From assembly GCA_003254885.1 (NCBI GenBank), contig QANT01004069.1, forward strand, positions 1 to 64,000: DNA of 64,000 bases, in the 5' to 3' direction. Of the stretch, positions 21,708 to 33,420 are shown piece by piece. The position numbers were made by a program, and so were the translations under genes. The DNA is from Purshia tridentata. Taxonomy: Eukaryota; Streptophyta; Magnoliopsida; Rosales; Rosaceae. Within the stretch, counting starts at the first letter, position 1. Each line of letters begins with the position of its first letter. Under the pieces are notes generated by a model. That model made no database searches. It had not been told where the DNA came from and was given only the letters and a program-made list of their open reading frames with translations.

Positions 21708-24700
21708 TCAGGTCTTAATGTCATCTAGTTTCAATTTCAACTTCATGTTTCCGGCTTGAACCACTATTTCGTCCTTAGACGGCTCCACTCTCAGAACTGT
21801 CACTTTCTTTCCAAGGGAAGAAACAAACACCATATTGCCAACCTTGGGAAGCTTAAACTTCTCTGCAACATACAGGTGAAAGAATATATGCTTGATAAAA
21901 GTTGAAAGACATCTGTAATTGGTAAAAACTAAAAACTCATAAAAGAAATTTGACGATCTAGTTAGTCTGCGCTCATTGGTTCAGGAATACCTGATGGTGA
22001 TTTTTGGATATCTTCAGAACTGGATGCACTCCTATTTGCCATTGGATGTTCATCATCAACAGTTGTTGTGTGTTGATTGTTAGTTTCCAACATATGCTGG
22101 CTTTTATGCACTAAAGTAGGCTGCAAAGGTTGTATCATAGATGCACGTTGCATTCGTACTTTTTTGTGAAGGATAGAACGTGCCATTGCAGCAGCCTCAG
22201 ATATTTCTCGCATTTTCGTAATTCTTTGATCACTACCATGTTCCACAATCTTCCTTTTGGCAACCAACAGTTTATCATACAACTCTCTTGAGAGCCTACA
22301 AGTACAAATATGAACAGACATATACACGTTATTTGTAAGCTATAGATTCATCATGTCTGCAACATGAATTAACTTTAAACAGAGAGCCTTTGCATAATTT
22401 GATATTTTATCTAATTGGATGCAATTAAAATGAAGTTATGTTATTCCTATTTTATATGCTATTTTCTCTTTATAACATTTGTTTTCCCTTTCCAAGACCG
22501 TTGAGAGTATAGATTACACCAGAAATCTAAACTAACAGAAGATTCTCACATCAGATGATGCTGTGCTTCATATAAAAGCTCTTGAAAATCCTGCTTTAAC
22601 CGTTCCATATCGATTATGACCTGCATTGAAATAAAAAGGTGCATTTTAATGCATGACATAAAGTAAGATCATCCGAAGAACATTTCATCATATCTGGTAT
22701 CTGTAAATGCAAGAAAAATTAAAAGTAAGAAACACAGCAGCAAAATTTTAAAGAGGTTTGAAATAAAATTAGAAAAGCACTCATAGGAAGCTATGAATGT
22801 TACCTCATCTATCCCTGCACTAGCTGCACCATATAGTTCATGGGTATTATCTACTACTTTACCAGGTAGTCCTAACCTTTCAGCTATATTGATTGCATTA
22901 GAACGCCCTGCAGCATAAATCTCACTCCTTGAGTCATGCAGTAATAAAATAATTGTATAATGTAACATTAAATGGGAACACCAAATGCATGGTAATTTAA
23001 AAGAGAACTTAACTCGAATACATATAGAGATGGCAATATTATTTTCTTTAGAAAGTAGAAAGCATAAAAATTTGTGCAACCAGCTACATAAATGAAAAAG
23101 GTCCTGAACAAACAAAGGATCAATTCTATGGGAGAGGAATAAAGTCGAATAAGTCATAGACATCATGCTTCCATTGTGACATATTAATAAAATTGGGAAC
23201 ACCATTCCAAGTATCCAGGGTGTTGCATGAATAGATGTTAAAGTTATTTGCCAGAATAAAGACCTGGTACTCCCCAGAGAATTCTGTAAGTTGGCTTTAA
23301 ATTAACTTCATCGAACTCCATACATGCATTTTCAAAGGCATCATTGCTGTCAAAGAAACAATCACATCAACACAAAAACAAGATCTTATAGCAGGAAAAA
23401 TTCTATGGGCTCATATATATTTTAGATGCGGCATAACTTGACTTTGATAAACCACAAGCAGAACAACTATGACCATAACTCTGACAGCAACCATTTTTAT
23501 TCAAACTCAAGTATTAAACAACTGAACTGTTGCATCTTTGACTTGTATGCCAAATACCTGTATTTCAGGGTTTTGAGTTCGCCATGATGTGTTGTAGCAA
23601 TTGTCAACAAAGCACCAGTTTCAGCAAAAGATTCCAGTAGTGACATCCCCAGTGCTGCTCCTTCAAGGGGATTTGTTCCTGCACCAACCTAACAACAACA
23701 ATAGGAGTTGTGTAATCCCTGTAAAGATAAGTTATTTCCTTTCCTGGTAATTACTTTTTAAATTATCATATTTCAGGAAATCCAATTACCCACACCTCAT
23801 CTAGTAGCACGAGTGACTGACTTGTTGACTGTGATCGGATGCCCTGAAAGATGTAAATCTTGTAATAAAGTTACTGCTTGAAAGGCTTTGATATCAGAAA
23901 AGTATACAGTGAATAATTCACCCATCAAACAAGAAATCATTTAACTAAATTCAGGTAGTCAATCAGATTTTTAATTATATTACACTTATAGTTGGTAATG
24001 TTTATCGATCATTAGAAAACTTCAATAAAAATAAGGTAGAAAAATTCTCAAAAGAATACTTTCTTACACTTATATGTTTTAGGTGGCCGGAGAAGGTGGA
24101 AAGCGATTGGGACAGGGATTGTTCATCACCAATGTCAGCAAAAACTGAATCAAACCAAGGGATTTGTACTGATTCAGAACATAAAACATGAAGACCTGCA
24201 ATTGATAAATAAATAAAAATGGTCACAAGCCAGGCAACTTGATGAATGGTGTTGGAAGTTGCATTTATGAATTAAATTTTTCAGTCCCTGAATATTCTCT
24301 ACCCTCTTGTAAAAAGCAAGCTGTTTTAATTTCCACAACCTATTCAAAGAAGTGTCTAGATATTGAGGACCTCAGATCAATAGGCAGGAAAAGAGAATAT
24401 ATATATAAAATATACAACAATTACATTACATATAATTGTGAGACTAGTAGTAAATTCCATGAGCCTTAAAAGGATGATTAGACGAATAAAGATGTTAGAT
24501 ATACCTGATTTTGCCATCATAGCTGCCAATCCTATGGTCTTCAAACAAATGGTTTTACCCCCCGTATTAGGGCCAGTGATAACCAAAACTCGAGTTTTCT
24601 GAGATATAAAAAAATCAACTGGAACTAGGTGAACCTGTTCCGGTTCAGTAACCTGCCAAACAGAGGTAAAATAACCTTAAAGACAGAATCTATGGTAATC

Positions 24701-27657
24701 TTATGACGCATACTAAGAGACGAGAACTTATAGCCAGCTGAATAATCAACCTATAAAATTAGAAATTACCTTCAATCCTAAGGATGAATTATCTATATCT
24801 TTTCCTGCTTTCTGTGTCATTTTCTCTCCTTGCAATTTTCTTTTGATTACCTAAGAAGGAAAAAAAAGTAACAGAAGTAGATGTACTATAGTTGTCACTA
24901 TGTTAGCCATAGGTGCCCCAATTCCTATATGAGGAAGAAATAATGACTGTTAAAAAATGACAACCAACTCATGCAATTCCTCATGTGCAAGAAGTAGATG
25001 ACCACTCTAAAGAATATAATAAAAATAACATTGAGTCGCAGAATTTCAATGCAAAATTATGTATCCTGAAACATTATTCAGGAACTGGGATTAAAACCAA
25101 AAAATTAATAATAATAAAGGGACACCAATTATAGATATTGCATTACCATAGCAGCATTATTGAAATCCTTCCTGGCCTTCTGTAACTTTTGCCTATTCTG
25201 TTGAAGTAATAAAGGATGATAAGCTTTCTGCAGATACAACACCCATTCACTCTTTAAGGGATAGGATGCCTGTGGATGTTTGTTCCGTGATAAGTAGGCA
25301 GCAGTACTTGAAGAGCCATGCCCTCCTGGTAGAAATATATTGGGACACGTTCCTCCAAATTCTAGACCGTAAGTTGCCCGGGCGTTGACCTACAAGTTAA
25401 GAACCCAAACTAAGCCACCAAGCTTAAAACTACAACAATCAGATAAAGTAACGGCCACAAGGGCATCCAGAAAACAGTTCCATCCATATACATGAGCATA
25501 CAGTTGGAATGTGCTTCAAACTTGATTAATGAAGAGAAGGAATCCCTAAATGGTGACAGCAACCTACCACATCCAGTTGGATTATACTGTTTAATAGTTG
25601 TTCAATGTTATCAAGATCCATTTGCATCTGTAGAGTAAACCACAACATAATTGTAAAAAAGTGAAAAGATCAAATAGCCAGCATAAAAGAGTTATTACCA
25701 CATAAAGCCAGAAACCTTTTCTGTTAACATAGAGAGAACATCTGCCTCAGCCTGCGATACTAGTGCCCTTGTTTGTTGTAACTCATCATTTAGAGGGATA
25801 GCAGATAAAGGCTCAACAATGCTTCCTATGCCTGAACCACTATAACATTATATCACTCTCATCACTCTTGGGATTGAAATAATCAATTGAGCTCCCATAA
25901 AATGTAGAGAGAGAGAGAGAGATTGATTAAGACCTGTAAACAACCAATAAAGAGTTCTTTTCATTCTCAGAGGAGATGAAAGTTATATATCAAACTATAC
26001 AGACCTGGGCAACAGTAGACCCTTAAAACTTGTCAGTTCATTCACACTGGATCTTATACACCACCTGCCATCAACATTACTCACTTCCTGAATCAATGAT
26101 AGTATAATAATTAGAGAAATAATCTTGAAGATGCTAAGAAATACATCTCTGAACTTGTGCTTCTTACCAGAAAGGGTGTTTCACTCCTGTCATTCCTAAT
26201 TAGGCTGTCCATTAACTGATATATCTGAAAGGAGAGGGAAAACAGTTAAGAATAGGTTGTGAATAAGAATGAAGAGAGAAGGTTTCAAACCCACAGCCTA
26301 AATGTTTCGGTAACATGCTGTGATATGCCTACTTAAAATCCACTAAGAAGTACAAAGGCACACAACTCAAAATATAAGGATAAGGTCAATATATTACCCA
26401 TTAATGGTCTGCATTCATGTCCATAGAAGAAAATTGAATAAGACAGGAATTACCTTTCCCTCAAGCGTCCGAACTTGATTGCGTAACCGTTTGAGGGTAG
26501 GACTCTGAAACCGGAAAAAGAAGTTTGAGTGCGACAAGAATACAGGGGAAAGAATAAAACTTTCTTGAAAAATCAAACAAATGACTGTAAGTTGGAGGCA
26601 AGCCTAACAAATCAGCACTGAAGAGCTCATTGCAGCACAAGGAGAGAGACAGAGAGATTTATTAGAAAGTAATAAATGCATATAAATACAATAGCATTGT
26701 CAGTATCAAACCGCAGAGTCTTTAACACTGCCATCTTCATCAATAACTTGATGTATCAACTTCACTAGTGATCGGTTAATGAAGAATCCCATTATCTGCA
26801 CAATGCCACAAACAGTTGAGGTTTATTTGAAGGCACTGAAATATATGGTGATAAATTAATTGGTACTTTATTTAATAAATCTCAATGTTGTATTTACCAC
26901 TTGTGAAAGAGGCATAAAACGTGTGTACCAATCTGCGTCTTCCTTGATTGCAGCTTGAAGATTAATCTGCAAATTGTCAGCGTACTGTAGCAGTGCCATA
27001 ACAGCTACTGCTTCGATTCCGTCCAGTGGTAAACTCTTCCGAGCGTGTTGTATGGCAGATTGCACCTTCAAAAGCAACAAAAGCAAAAAGTCAGTGGACA
27101 AGGTCATCAAATTTTCATGGCAGCAGAGCGGTAATATATGCAAAATTTAGAAGATTACCAAAACGACATTGACGCCGCCACAATCCAAAGTGCAAGCACC
27201 GTGCTTGTGCATTTCGACGGCCGCATTGGTTTCGTCCAAAAGCCTGAGGCTTTCTTCGTATGTCTGGTTCAAAGACCATAGCTGTGCCTATTAAACCAGC
27301 AGCAGTGCCAGCAGAGGCAACACCACCAAGTCAATAACCAAAAACAAAAAAACCAAAAAATTTGAATGAAGAAGAAGATGTTCGATGTATGAGTATGAAA
27401 GTGGTACCTACCTTAGTGGCTTCGCGGCCTAAGGAAGTACGAGCGAAGGAGGCTACGGAATCGCAGAGCTTGTCCCATTCCAAAACTCTAAGGCTATCGT
27501 AGTGAACCTGTGATTTGTTAGAGTGGTTTGCTGAGTAGCCTGAGATTGAGGTTGAGGAGCGTATGAGGAAATTAGCACGGCTCTTGAATTTCAGAGTAAA
27601 AGGACTACCACTGAGGATAGAGATGATGGGGTTGCTAAACAGACCGCAAGAAAGCAT
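21708..27657 (-). CDS. MutS2-type ATPase, probably plastid-targeted, no Smr domain
   Basis: A MutS2-family DNA-structure-binding ATPase; bacterial relatives act on branched DNA or collided ribosomes. Twenty exons, all phase-consistent, give 832 aa: 27412-27657, 27159-27287, 26898-27065, 26712-26795, 26454-26504, 26168-26224, 26005-26087, 25716-25839, 25568-25627, 25147-25389, 24770-24850, 24505-24652, 24068-24195, 23796-23843, 23558-23688, 23264-23346, 22804-22907, 22550-22620, 21991-22295 and 21708-21862. Residues 1-50 are Ser/Arg-rich, like a plastid transit peptide. Walker A 'GPNTGGKT' is about 468-475, Walker B 'LVLLDE' ends at 550, and '[13 protein letters not shown]' follows. The coiled '[15 protein letters not shown]' region comes next. 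The protein then ends with a KOW-like piece ('[20 protein letters not shown]') and stops at 'LDDIKT'. It most resembles At5g54090. Confidence 0.94.
25908..25922. repeat. Short (GA)n in a MutS2 intron
   Basis: A short GA dinucleotide run. It is intronic and unremarkable apart from marker value. Confidence 0.85.
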
Positions 27658-29095
27658 TTCTTGCTCTGGACTCTGTTACCAACGGTCACAACTGCCGGGA
27701 TTCCATTTCATTCCTCCACTTTTCCATAGCAATTATGATTAGATTGATGATAAATTCACCAGTGAAGGCAACGTGTGGTGTGGACCGTGTGCTCAACTAA
27801 CTGTAATATGGATTCTGGGCCGGGTTGTCCGCACCCGCCAACCCTTTATTTACATCTAATGGGCTAGATATCTTGCTAAGGTTCAATTTTTTAAGGCCCG
27901 GTAGAAATGTTAGAGTTGGGCTTACGGTCGGATCCGTAAGTGATATTCCAAGTCATCCGAAAGAGAAACACGGGTTTTTGGTGCGTGTTTAAACAATCAA
28001 AGCGTTTTCATGCGGGTTGGGGTGGGATTCGAACTTAGGAGCTTTGTCACTATTTGGGAGAGAAATATTGTAAGAGGGACAACTGAATCGTCAAGTAAAA
28101 ATAATATCACTAAACTAACGACTAGTTGGTTAAACACCCGAATAATTGATACGCAAGTAAAACAATATCTCAGTATTTATCAAACAAGTCTTCAAATCCT
28201 ATTATTATGGGATTTAAATAGTAAGAATCTTAAATTTTAAATCCCTCAAATTATGGGTTTTAAATTATAGTATTTAAAGTCTAAAATTTCATAATTTAAA
28301 TAAACATTTGGATGGATAATTTTTTTCTCTTCTTGCCATCTTATGTTAGGAAAATTAGTTAGGGTTGGTAATCAAATCCCATTAAACCAATTATCAAATT
28401 TCAAGAACCTAATTTTTGTTAATAAATTAGCAATAAATAAAAAATGTGTGCCTACCATATGGCACAAACGAAGAGACAGAAACCATCCTCTTTTTATAGG
28501 CATCCGAAACACTCTGTATTCCACAAACCCAAGCCAAAACCAGAACAAGCCTTCGATCAAGACTCAAAGTTTATCACGCATTGGACAAACCCAAAGGAGT
28601 AAGCAAAGAAATAGAACCGGAACGACCCAAATGAATGAGAATACTTGAGCCATGTTAGATCAAGATGTGTTGGGCATTCAATATCAAACTTGATAAGTAA
28701 CTAAACCAGCCGCAGCCGGCATTCATAAATTTTAATCTCAATAATATAAACAAAAGATATTCACAAATGAAGAATGGTGGAAAATGATTAGAAAACGATT
28801 AAAATTCGTATTTCTTGCATATACATCATCTTCATCAATCAAGATTCAAAATGCACAAACGCCACCGCCTGTCCTTTGATCAGTCATTACAAAGGTCAGC
28901 AAAGGGTTGACTATCAAGATAACCCAAAATATTACAAAAATTAAAATAGATATAGCCTTAATTCGTCCATTTTGGCACATACATCAATCGCAATGCGCGA
29001 GCGCCTACCCAGGAGTTACCCAGATAACCCAACAAATATAACAAAAAAAATTTAGAGCTGACCCTCTCTCGTGTTTATGAATGAAAACTAGTCCA
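27658..29095. other. Upstream of MutS2 / downstream of Kazal gene
   Basis: The region contains the MutS2 promoter and the 3' flank of the Kazal-like gene. A SINE-like B box in reverse orientation is listed separately. From 28180 to 28320 there is AT-rich DNA with partial palindromes around 'atttaaa'. No gene is supported. Confidence 0.55.
27990..28080 (-). mobile_element. Possible SINE / tRNA-like fragment, reverse orientation
   Basis: GGGATTCGAAC at 28024-28034 is the reverse complement of a good Pol III B box (GTTCGAATCCC). It sits in a locally GC-richer patch upstream of MutS2. No complete tRNA cloverleaf or convincing A box was found. It could be a SINE remnant or chance. Confidence 0.3.
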
Positions 29096-29527
29096 TCAGA
29101 AAAGGCCGAAGAAAACCGCGAAGCCGAGGACGATCAGCCAAACAAGGTGAACCAAAAGCAGGGCTTGAGCGGAGAGAGGGGCTGAGACCCCAATACCCAC
29201 CTCGCAAAACCCTTTTTTGGCGACTTTCACCCCGGCACATTGCGCCTCCTGGCAGCCACACCAGTATGTCACACCGTCCACGCCGCAAACCGGGTCGGGT
29301 CGAAAGCAATTGACGGGGCACACGGAGGGGGACTTGGGCGACGACAGCGCGCTACATCGATCTGCAGATTGCGATTGGGAGTGGGAGTCGGAGGGTAATC
29401 TGATGAAGTTGGTGGAGTCTGATGAGTGTTCGGATCGGACGGTGGTGGGGAAGGAAGAGAGGATGAAGATTGCGAAGAGGATTAGGAGGTTGATTGGGAA
29501 TTTTGGGGATGACGAAAGGGGGTCCAT
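29096..29527 (-). CDS. Kazal-type serine protease inhibitor-like protein
   Basis: This 143-aa protein has one exon. The chosen start is 'MDPLSSSPKFPINLLILFAI', which leads straight into a signal peptide (about 1-32, ending near 'TTVRS'). The open frame continues 43 codons further upstream, but that extension is charged low-complexity sequence from a non-ATG codon and would bury the signal peptide. A Kazal-like cysteine cluster follows: 'CPVNCFRPDPVCGVDGVTYW' then 'CGCQEAQCAGVKVAKKGFC'. The 'PVCGVDGVTY' core is diagnostic. A hydrophobic C-terminus ('LLLVHLVWLIVLGFAVFFGLF') suggests membrane anchoring or a GPI signal. The target protease is unknown. A strong inverted repeat lies in the leader just upstream of the ATG. 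Confidence 0.87.
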   Translation of the reverse strand: MDPLSSSPKFPINLLILFAIFILSSFPTTVRSEHSSDSTNFIRLPSDSHSQSQSADRCSALSSPKSPSVCPVNCFRPDPVCGVDGVTYWCGCQEAQCAGVKVAKKGFCEVGIGVSAPLSAQALLLVHLVWLIVLGFAVFFGLF

Positions 29528-29546
29528 GGGAAAGGATTCGATGATT

Positions 29547-29598
29547 AAAGGCGAGCTTTTTTCTTTTCTTTGGGACAAAGAAAGAAAAGCTCGCCTTT
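29547..29598. promoter_or_regulatory. Strong hairpin in the Kazal-gene 5' leader
   Basis: The arms AAAGGCGAGCTTTT (29547-29560) and AAAAGCTCGCCTTT (29585-29598) are perfect reverse complements, 14 bp each. An inner, less perfect pairing (cttttctttg / caaagaaag) extends the stem. The structure lies 20-71 nt upstream of the minus-strand ATG and would be a stable stem if it is in the mRNA. Confidence 0.8.
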
Positions 29599-30188
29599 TT
29601 TTATGGAATTCCTCACCTCTCCTAAACTCTTCTTCTTCTCCTTCTTCTTCGCCCAAATTGAATTCAAATTTGAGGGAAGATCATACAATCATTGAAAGCT
29701 TGCCTGAACTGAACCTTCCTCAAATTTGAGAAAATAGAGTTATTTCTCGAAATGAGAGGTTGCCAATGCCAATGGGAATGATCTTGAAAACCCCTAATTT
29801 TTAGGATGAACAACGCGGAGGAAAATCAGACGCTTGGTTGACGCACGCGTAATGCCTCGAAATTGGTTCTTGCTGGACTGAGTGAGTCATTTTTGCGTCT
29901 CCCTTCGACCCTCGACCGTCGAAAAGGTTTTGGCCAGCGAGCCGTTGCAAATCTCCGACTTTAAATTTTTTTTAATTTCTGTGTTTGTCATTTTATACTT
30001 GTTAAAAGAAAATGTTAATAGAAAACTACTTGCAATTTTGGACCAAACACTTTTTTCTTATTGAACTTTTTCTTTTACTTTTCATTCATTACAAAAACAA
30101 TTAATACCCTAAAAAATAGTCATTATTGAGATAATTTAGTTTAGAGGGTCGTAAAATCTTCTTTTGTACCTAAATATGATCTTCTTTT

Positions 30189-30505
30189 GTATCTAGGATT
30201 GGATTGGAAAGGATAAATGATAAATTCATGTGTATTTAAGGAAAAAGATGGAGTATTTTTCTAACTTAAAAGAAGAAGAGGGAAAGAAAATGGCTTAGCT
30301 ACAAGAGGGAAAGAAAATGGCTTAGCTACAAGAAAAATATTATCCTTGCTAATCCCCACCATTTTGAGGGGATTGGAAAGGATAAGTTTTCTTCATAATT
30401 TATCTATCTTATTCCCATCTTCTTTCTTCAATTTAGAAATTTCTTCTTCAAATACTCATAAATTTGCTACTTATCCTTTCCAATCCAATCCAATACTAGA
30501 CACCA
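30189..30505. mobile_element. Foldback MITE-like element with internal 27-bp repeat
   Basis: The left end '..tatctaggattggattgg' continues as 'aaaggataaatgataaattc'. It matches the reverse complement of the right end ('..gaatttatcc' style arms ending 'ccaatccaatccaatacta'). Between them lie two copies of a 27-bp unit (gagggaaagaaaatggctta + gctacaa, at 30278 and 30305) and a third internal 'ggggattggaaaggataag' copy. The 'caccaaacgaggcc' outer end resembles common plant MITE termini. There is no coding capacity. Confidence 0.65.
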
Positions 30506-31448
30506 AACGAGGCCTAAATTTTTTTACTTAACTTCAGCTACTTTTACCTTTTTTTGGTCGAAATATATTTTTACTTGTTAGAGAGATGATCAAACTTACC
30601 AGTGAGAAAAAATGAACTAAATATCACTACTCTTAAACAAAAAGATGATTTTAACAAATGAATATAATTCTCACAAGGAACTATCACACTTTTTTTTTTT
30701 TATGTTACCGAAAAGTGATAATGCATTTCGAATATTATCTGGCAAATTTTGATTGAATTTTTTATTTTTTCTAAAATCTATATATTTATATTAAAAGATA
30801 AAGCAAACACTCAATATCGTTTGGGGTACTTCAATCAGTAAGGTAATTGTGTCAATTTCTTTCATATTTTGTTTATTATTAATAGGGAGGGGGAAGGTTT
30901 TCTTTTTTAAAAAACATATATGTTTTGTCTTTTTAGTTTTGCACCTATAAATTTTCTATTAGGTAAAACAGAGACGCGGTTTTAGCCTTTAAAGCTTGGA
31001 GCCATAATGGACCCGAAGGAACATTCTTCTATCTTTGCTAAGCAGATACATATCAAAGCGAATCTCACCATTTTAGGTTACAATTATTTTTGGGTTTTGA
31101 TCAAAATTTTAAGTTACAATTAATATGGCATTGTTTTATTTGTTTAGATTTTGATTGTTCTAAATCTTATTTATTTATATGAAATAAGACACAATCATGT
31201 CACATTCTCTATATACCAAGTATGTAGAAATCTTGTAGTTTAGTTTGTTGCTCTAAAATTGTGGTAAAGAGACACCTGGTGGTTGGGGAAGCCACAAAAT
31301 TCCGAAAGGACTAACTGTCATAACAAACTCGGAAAGGGCAGGTGCAGCAAAGTTTTGGTGTCCATTTGAAAAAGTCATGACAGAGAATGTAGTGCGAAAT
31401 GCAGGGTGGCAGGGCATTCCAGTGCTAATTATGGGAGGCTGCTTCGAC

Positions 31449-31456
31449 TATATAAA
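31449..31456 (+). promoter_or_regulatory. TATA box of the Ala/Glu-rich protein gene
   Basis: CTATATAAAC, a consensus plant TATA box, lies about 116 bp upstream of the ATG at 31572. Confidence 0.7.
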
Positions 31457-31571
31457 CCCATCCTCCCCACCATATTACTCAGCCTCAACCTTGAAGCTGA
31501 TAAATAACTCATCAGGACCCCCCACGTCAAACTCCAACACTCGCCCCTTCGTCCCAAACTTCTCATCAATA

Positions 31572-32168
31572 ATGGGAGGCTGTGCGAGCAAACCCAAGGA
31601 GTTCGACACCCGCCCTGAGGCTCTCCCAACTGATCCTACCACCCCCAAGAACGCTGACCCCGAGACCGTTGCTTCTCCTCAGGTACATAATCAATGATTC
31701 AGATTCACAAATATGTTTTCAGCATAACTTTTCTATACATTAATTTTTTATGAGTTATTGTTATTAATGCAGGAGGAGAAGAGCAATGGGGGTGAGAGTC
31801 AGAATGAAGCACCTTTGGTAGATGTTTCAGAGCCAAAGGAGGAGGGTGAATCAAAGGCTGCTGAGGCCGTACCTGCAGAAGCAGCTGCAGCTGCTGCAGA
31901 ACCAGCTGCAGTTGCCGCAGAAGCACCTGCTGCAGTGGCTGAAGTAGTAACCGAGAAGCCAGAAGAGAAAAAACTTGAAGTTGCCAAAGAAGTAGAGACC
32001 ATCAATGTTGAGGCTGCTAAGGAGCCCAAAGAGGAGGTACAAGAGGCCAAACCAAAGGCCAAAGAGCAGGAGGTGGTGCAAGAGGAGGAGAAGAAGGAAG
32101 AGATCAAACCAAAGGCTGCTCCAACCTCAGAGGACAAGACTACTGAGGCACCTCTTGTCACCCTTTAG
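31572..32168 (+). CDS. N-myristoylation-motif Ala/Glu-rich plant protein, function unknown
   Basis: Two exons, 31572-31682 and 31773-32168, joined in phase 0, give 168 aa. The start 'MGGCASKPKEF' is a textbook N-myristoylation motif (Gly2, Ser6) with Cys4 available for palmitoylation, so attachment to the plasma membrane or endomembranes is likely. The rest is low-complexity and probably disordered: an Ala run ('AVPAEAAAAAAEPAAVAAEA') followed by Lys/Glu-rich segments ('EVQEAKPKAKEQEVVQEEE'). No catalytic domain is seen. The clear TATA box and short leader suggest a regulated transcript. The upstream in-frame extension has no convincing start. Plant databases hold similar uncharacterised proteins, but I cannot assign a role. 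Confidence 0.82.
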
Positions 32169-33420
32169 TTTTATTACACTGCATCCCCAAAAAGAACCAT
32201 AATATTGCCGTAAAGTGCAAGTAATGTTGGATATTTGTGCACTTTGTATCTGAATTTTTGGGACTCCACAAGTAGTAATGAAAATCCTATTTTATTTATA
32301 TATACATTTATAGCGTAATCATGAATGAAAAGTACGTGGTATATATCCCTTATATATATATATATATATTGAGTCGTTTATTGGGATTTAAGGATAAAAT
32401 TTGTCATGCCAAATATTAATTAGGAGGATATATATATATCTCTCTTTTCTGCAGAATCTGTCAATTAGTCTGAGACTTGTACAATTAAGGTTAAAGACAT
32501 GCAGCAGATGCATATATATCTGTTCTCAAGGATTTCTCTTGCATTTCAAACTGAATTTGTGCAATAAAAGTTATGGCAGTATGGCACTGTTTCATATGTA
32601 CATTAATTCAAGCTGATAAGGTTCCATGGTGCGAGCCGAGTTCAGTACATCCACAGATTGGTAATGGAGAATCTGATTTATCATTTAGGAGGATATAGTA
32701 GAACAGGATTTAAAAGAAGAAAGCCAAACCAATTGAGTTTTGAGTTCAAATATTCTAATTATGTTGTGTATCCAAGGCCAGCATTCATCCTTTCCTACAA
32801 AATGAAATATCAAATCCGAGTGATTTGAATTGTGTAATCAATAATGCCTCTGGGTTTGTTTTGTATTCTAGTCAAAGAGTGAGGGGTATAACGGACATTA
32901 TAAATTCCTCAATTTTTCCATTTGGTACCCAAACTTCGATTCCCTTCCGTTCTGGTGCAATGAATCATGATTTTTCTGGTCAGCGTGCAATTAACAATGG
33001 ATAAGAGGACAAAAGAAAACAAAAGAACGAAAACTGCAGACAAAATGATAACCCTTTGTTAAAGCTTGCTTCTTTACTCATTTGCTTAATACTAGCGGGA
33101 ATTGGAAAGCTCACCCACTGGAGGCTGCAGCTAAACAACACCAAGGTCTCTCTCTTTCTCTCTTGTAGTATATGTGTATGAGGGAATGCTTCATAGAAAT
33201 GTTATGGTCTACTAGTACTAAGGGGGGTCATATAAGCATGAAAATTTGGGTTTGGTTTGGTTGTGAAATCCTCATGGAGATATAATCTAAAGTTTCCTGT
33301 TCTCGTAATTTTGATTTAAATTAATTTATTTTTTGGATATACCTCAATTTTTAATTAAATGAGCCATAAATCATGATTTCGCAGACATGCTTATTTAAGT
33401 GCGAGAGGGACAAAGCAGCA
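32169..33420. other. Intergenic region upstream of FSD3
   Basis: The region holds the 3' flank of the Ala/Glu-rich gene, a TA microsatellite at about 32349-32370, and the FSD3 leader. A leader intron for FSD3 is possible: a donor-like AAG|GTCTCT at 33145 and an acceptor TTTCGCAG near 33384. No other gene is seen. Confidence 0.55.
32349..32370. repeat. (TA)n microsatellite
   Basis: About ten TA units in the 3' flank of the Ala/Glu-rich gene. Confidence 0.9.

Larger units (their letters stand above)
29528..31571. other. Intergenic region with hairpin and foldback repeat
   Basis: The left end is the Kazal-gene leader with its hairpin. A foldback repeat sits at about 30189-30505. The rest is very AT-rich. 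The right end carries the TATA box and leader of the Ala/Glu-rich gene. No extra gene is supported. Confidence 0.6.

Noticed and set aside
22669-22803. Extra MutS2 coding beyond exon 17
   Set aside because: The frame runs past a good GTAACA donor into hydrophobic intronic sequence. Phase and homology support splicing.
29217-29729. 170-aa plus-strand frame
   Set aside because: It is the antisense shadow of the Kazal-like gene and its leader. It has no plausible domain.
31799-32161. 120-aa Ser/Ala-rich minus-strand frame
   Set aside because: It is the complement of the Ala/Glu-rich exon. Its composition is a by-product of the repeated codons.
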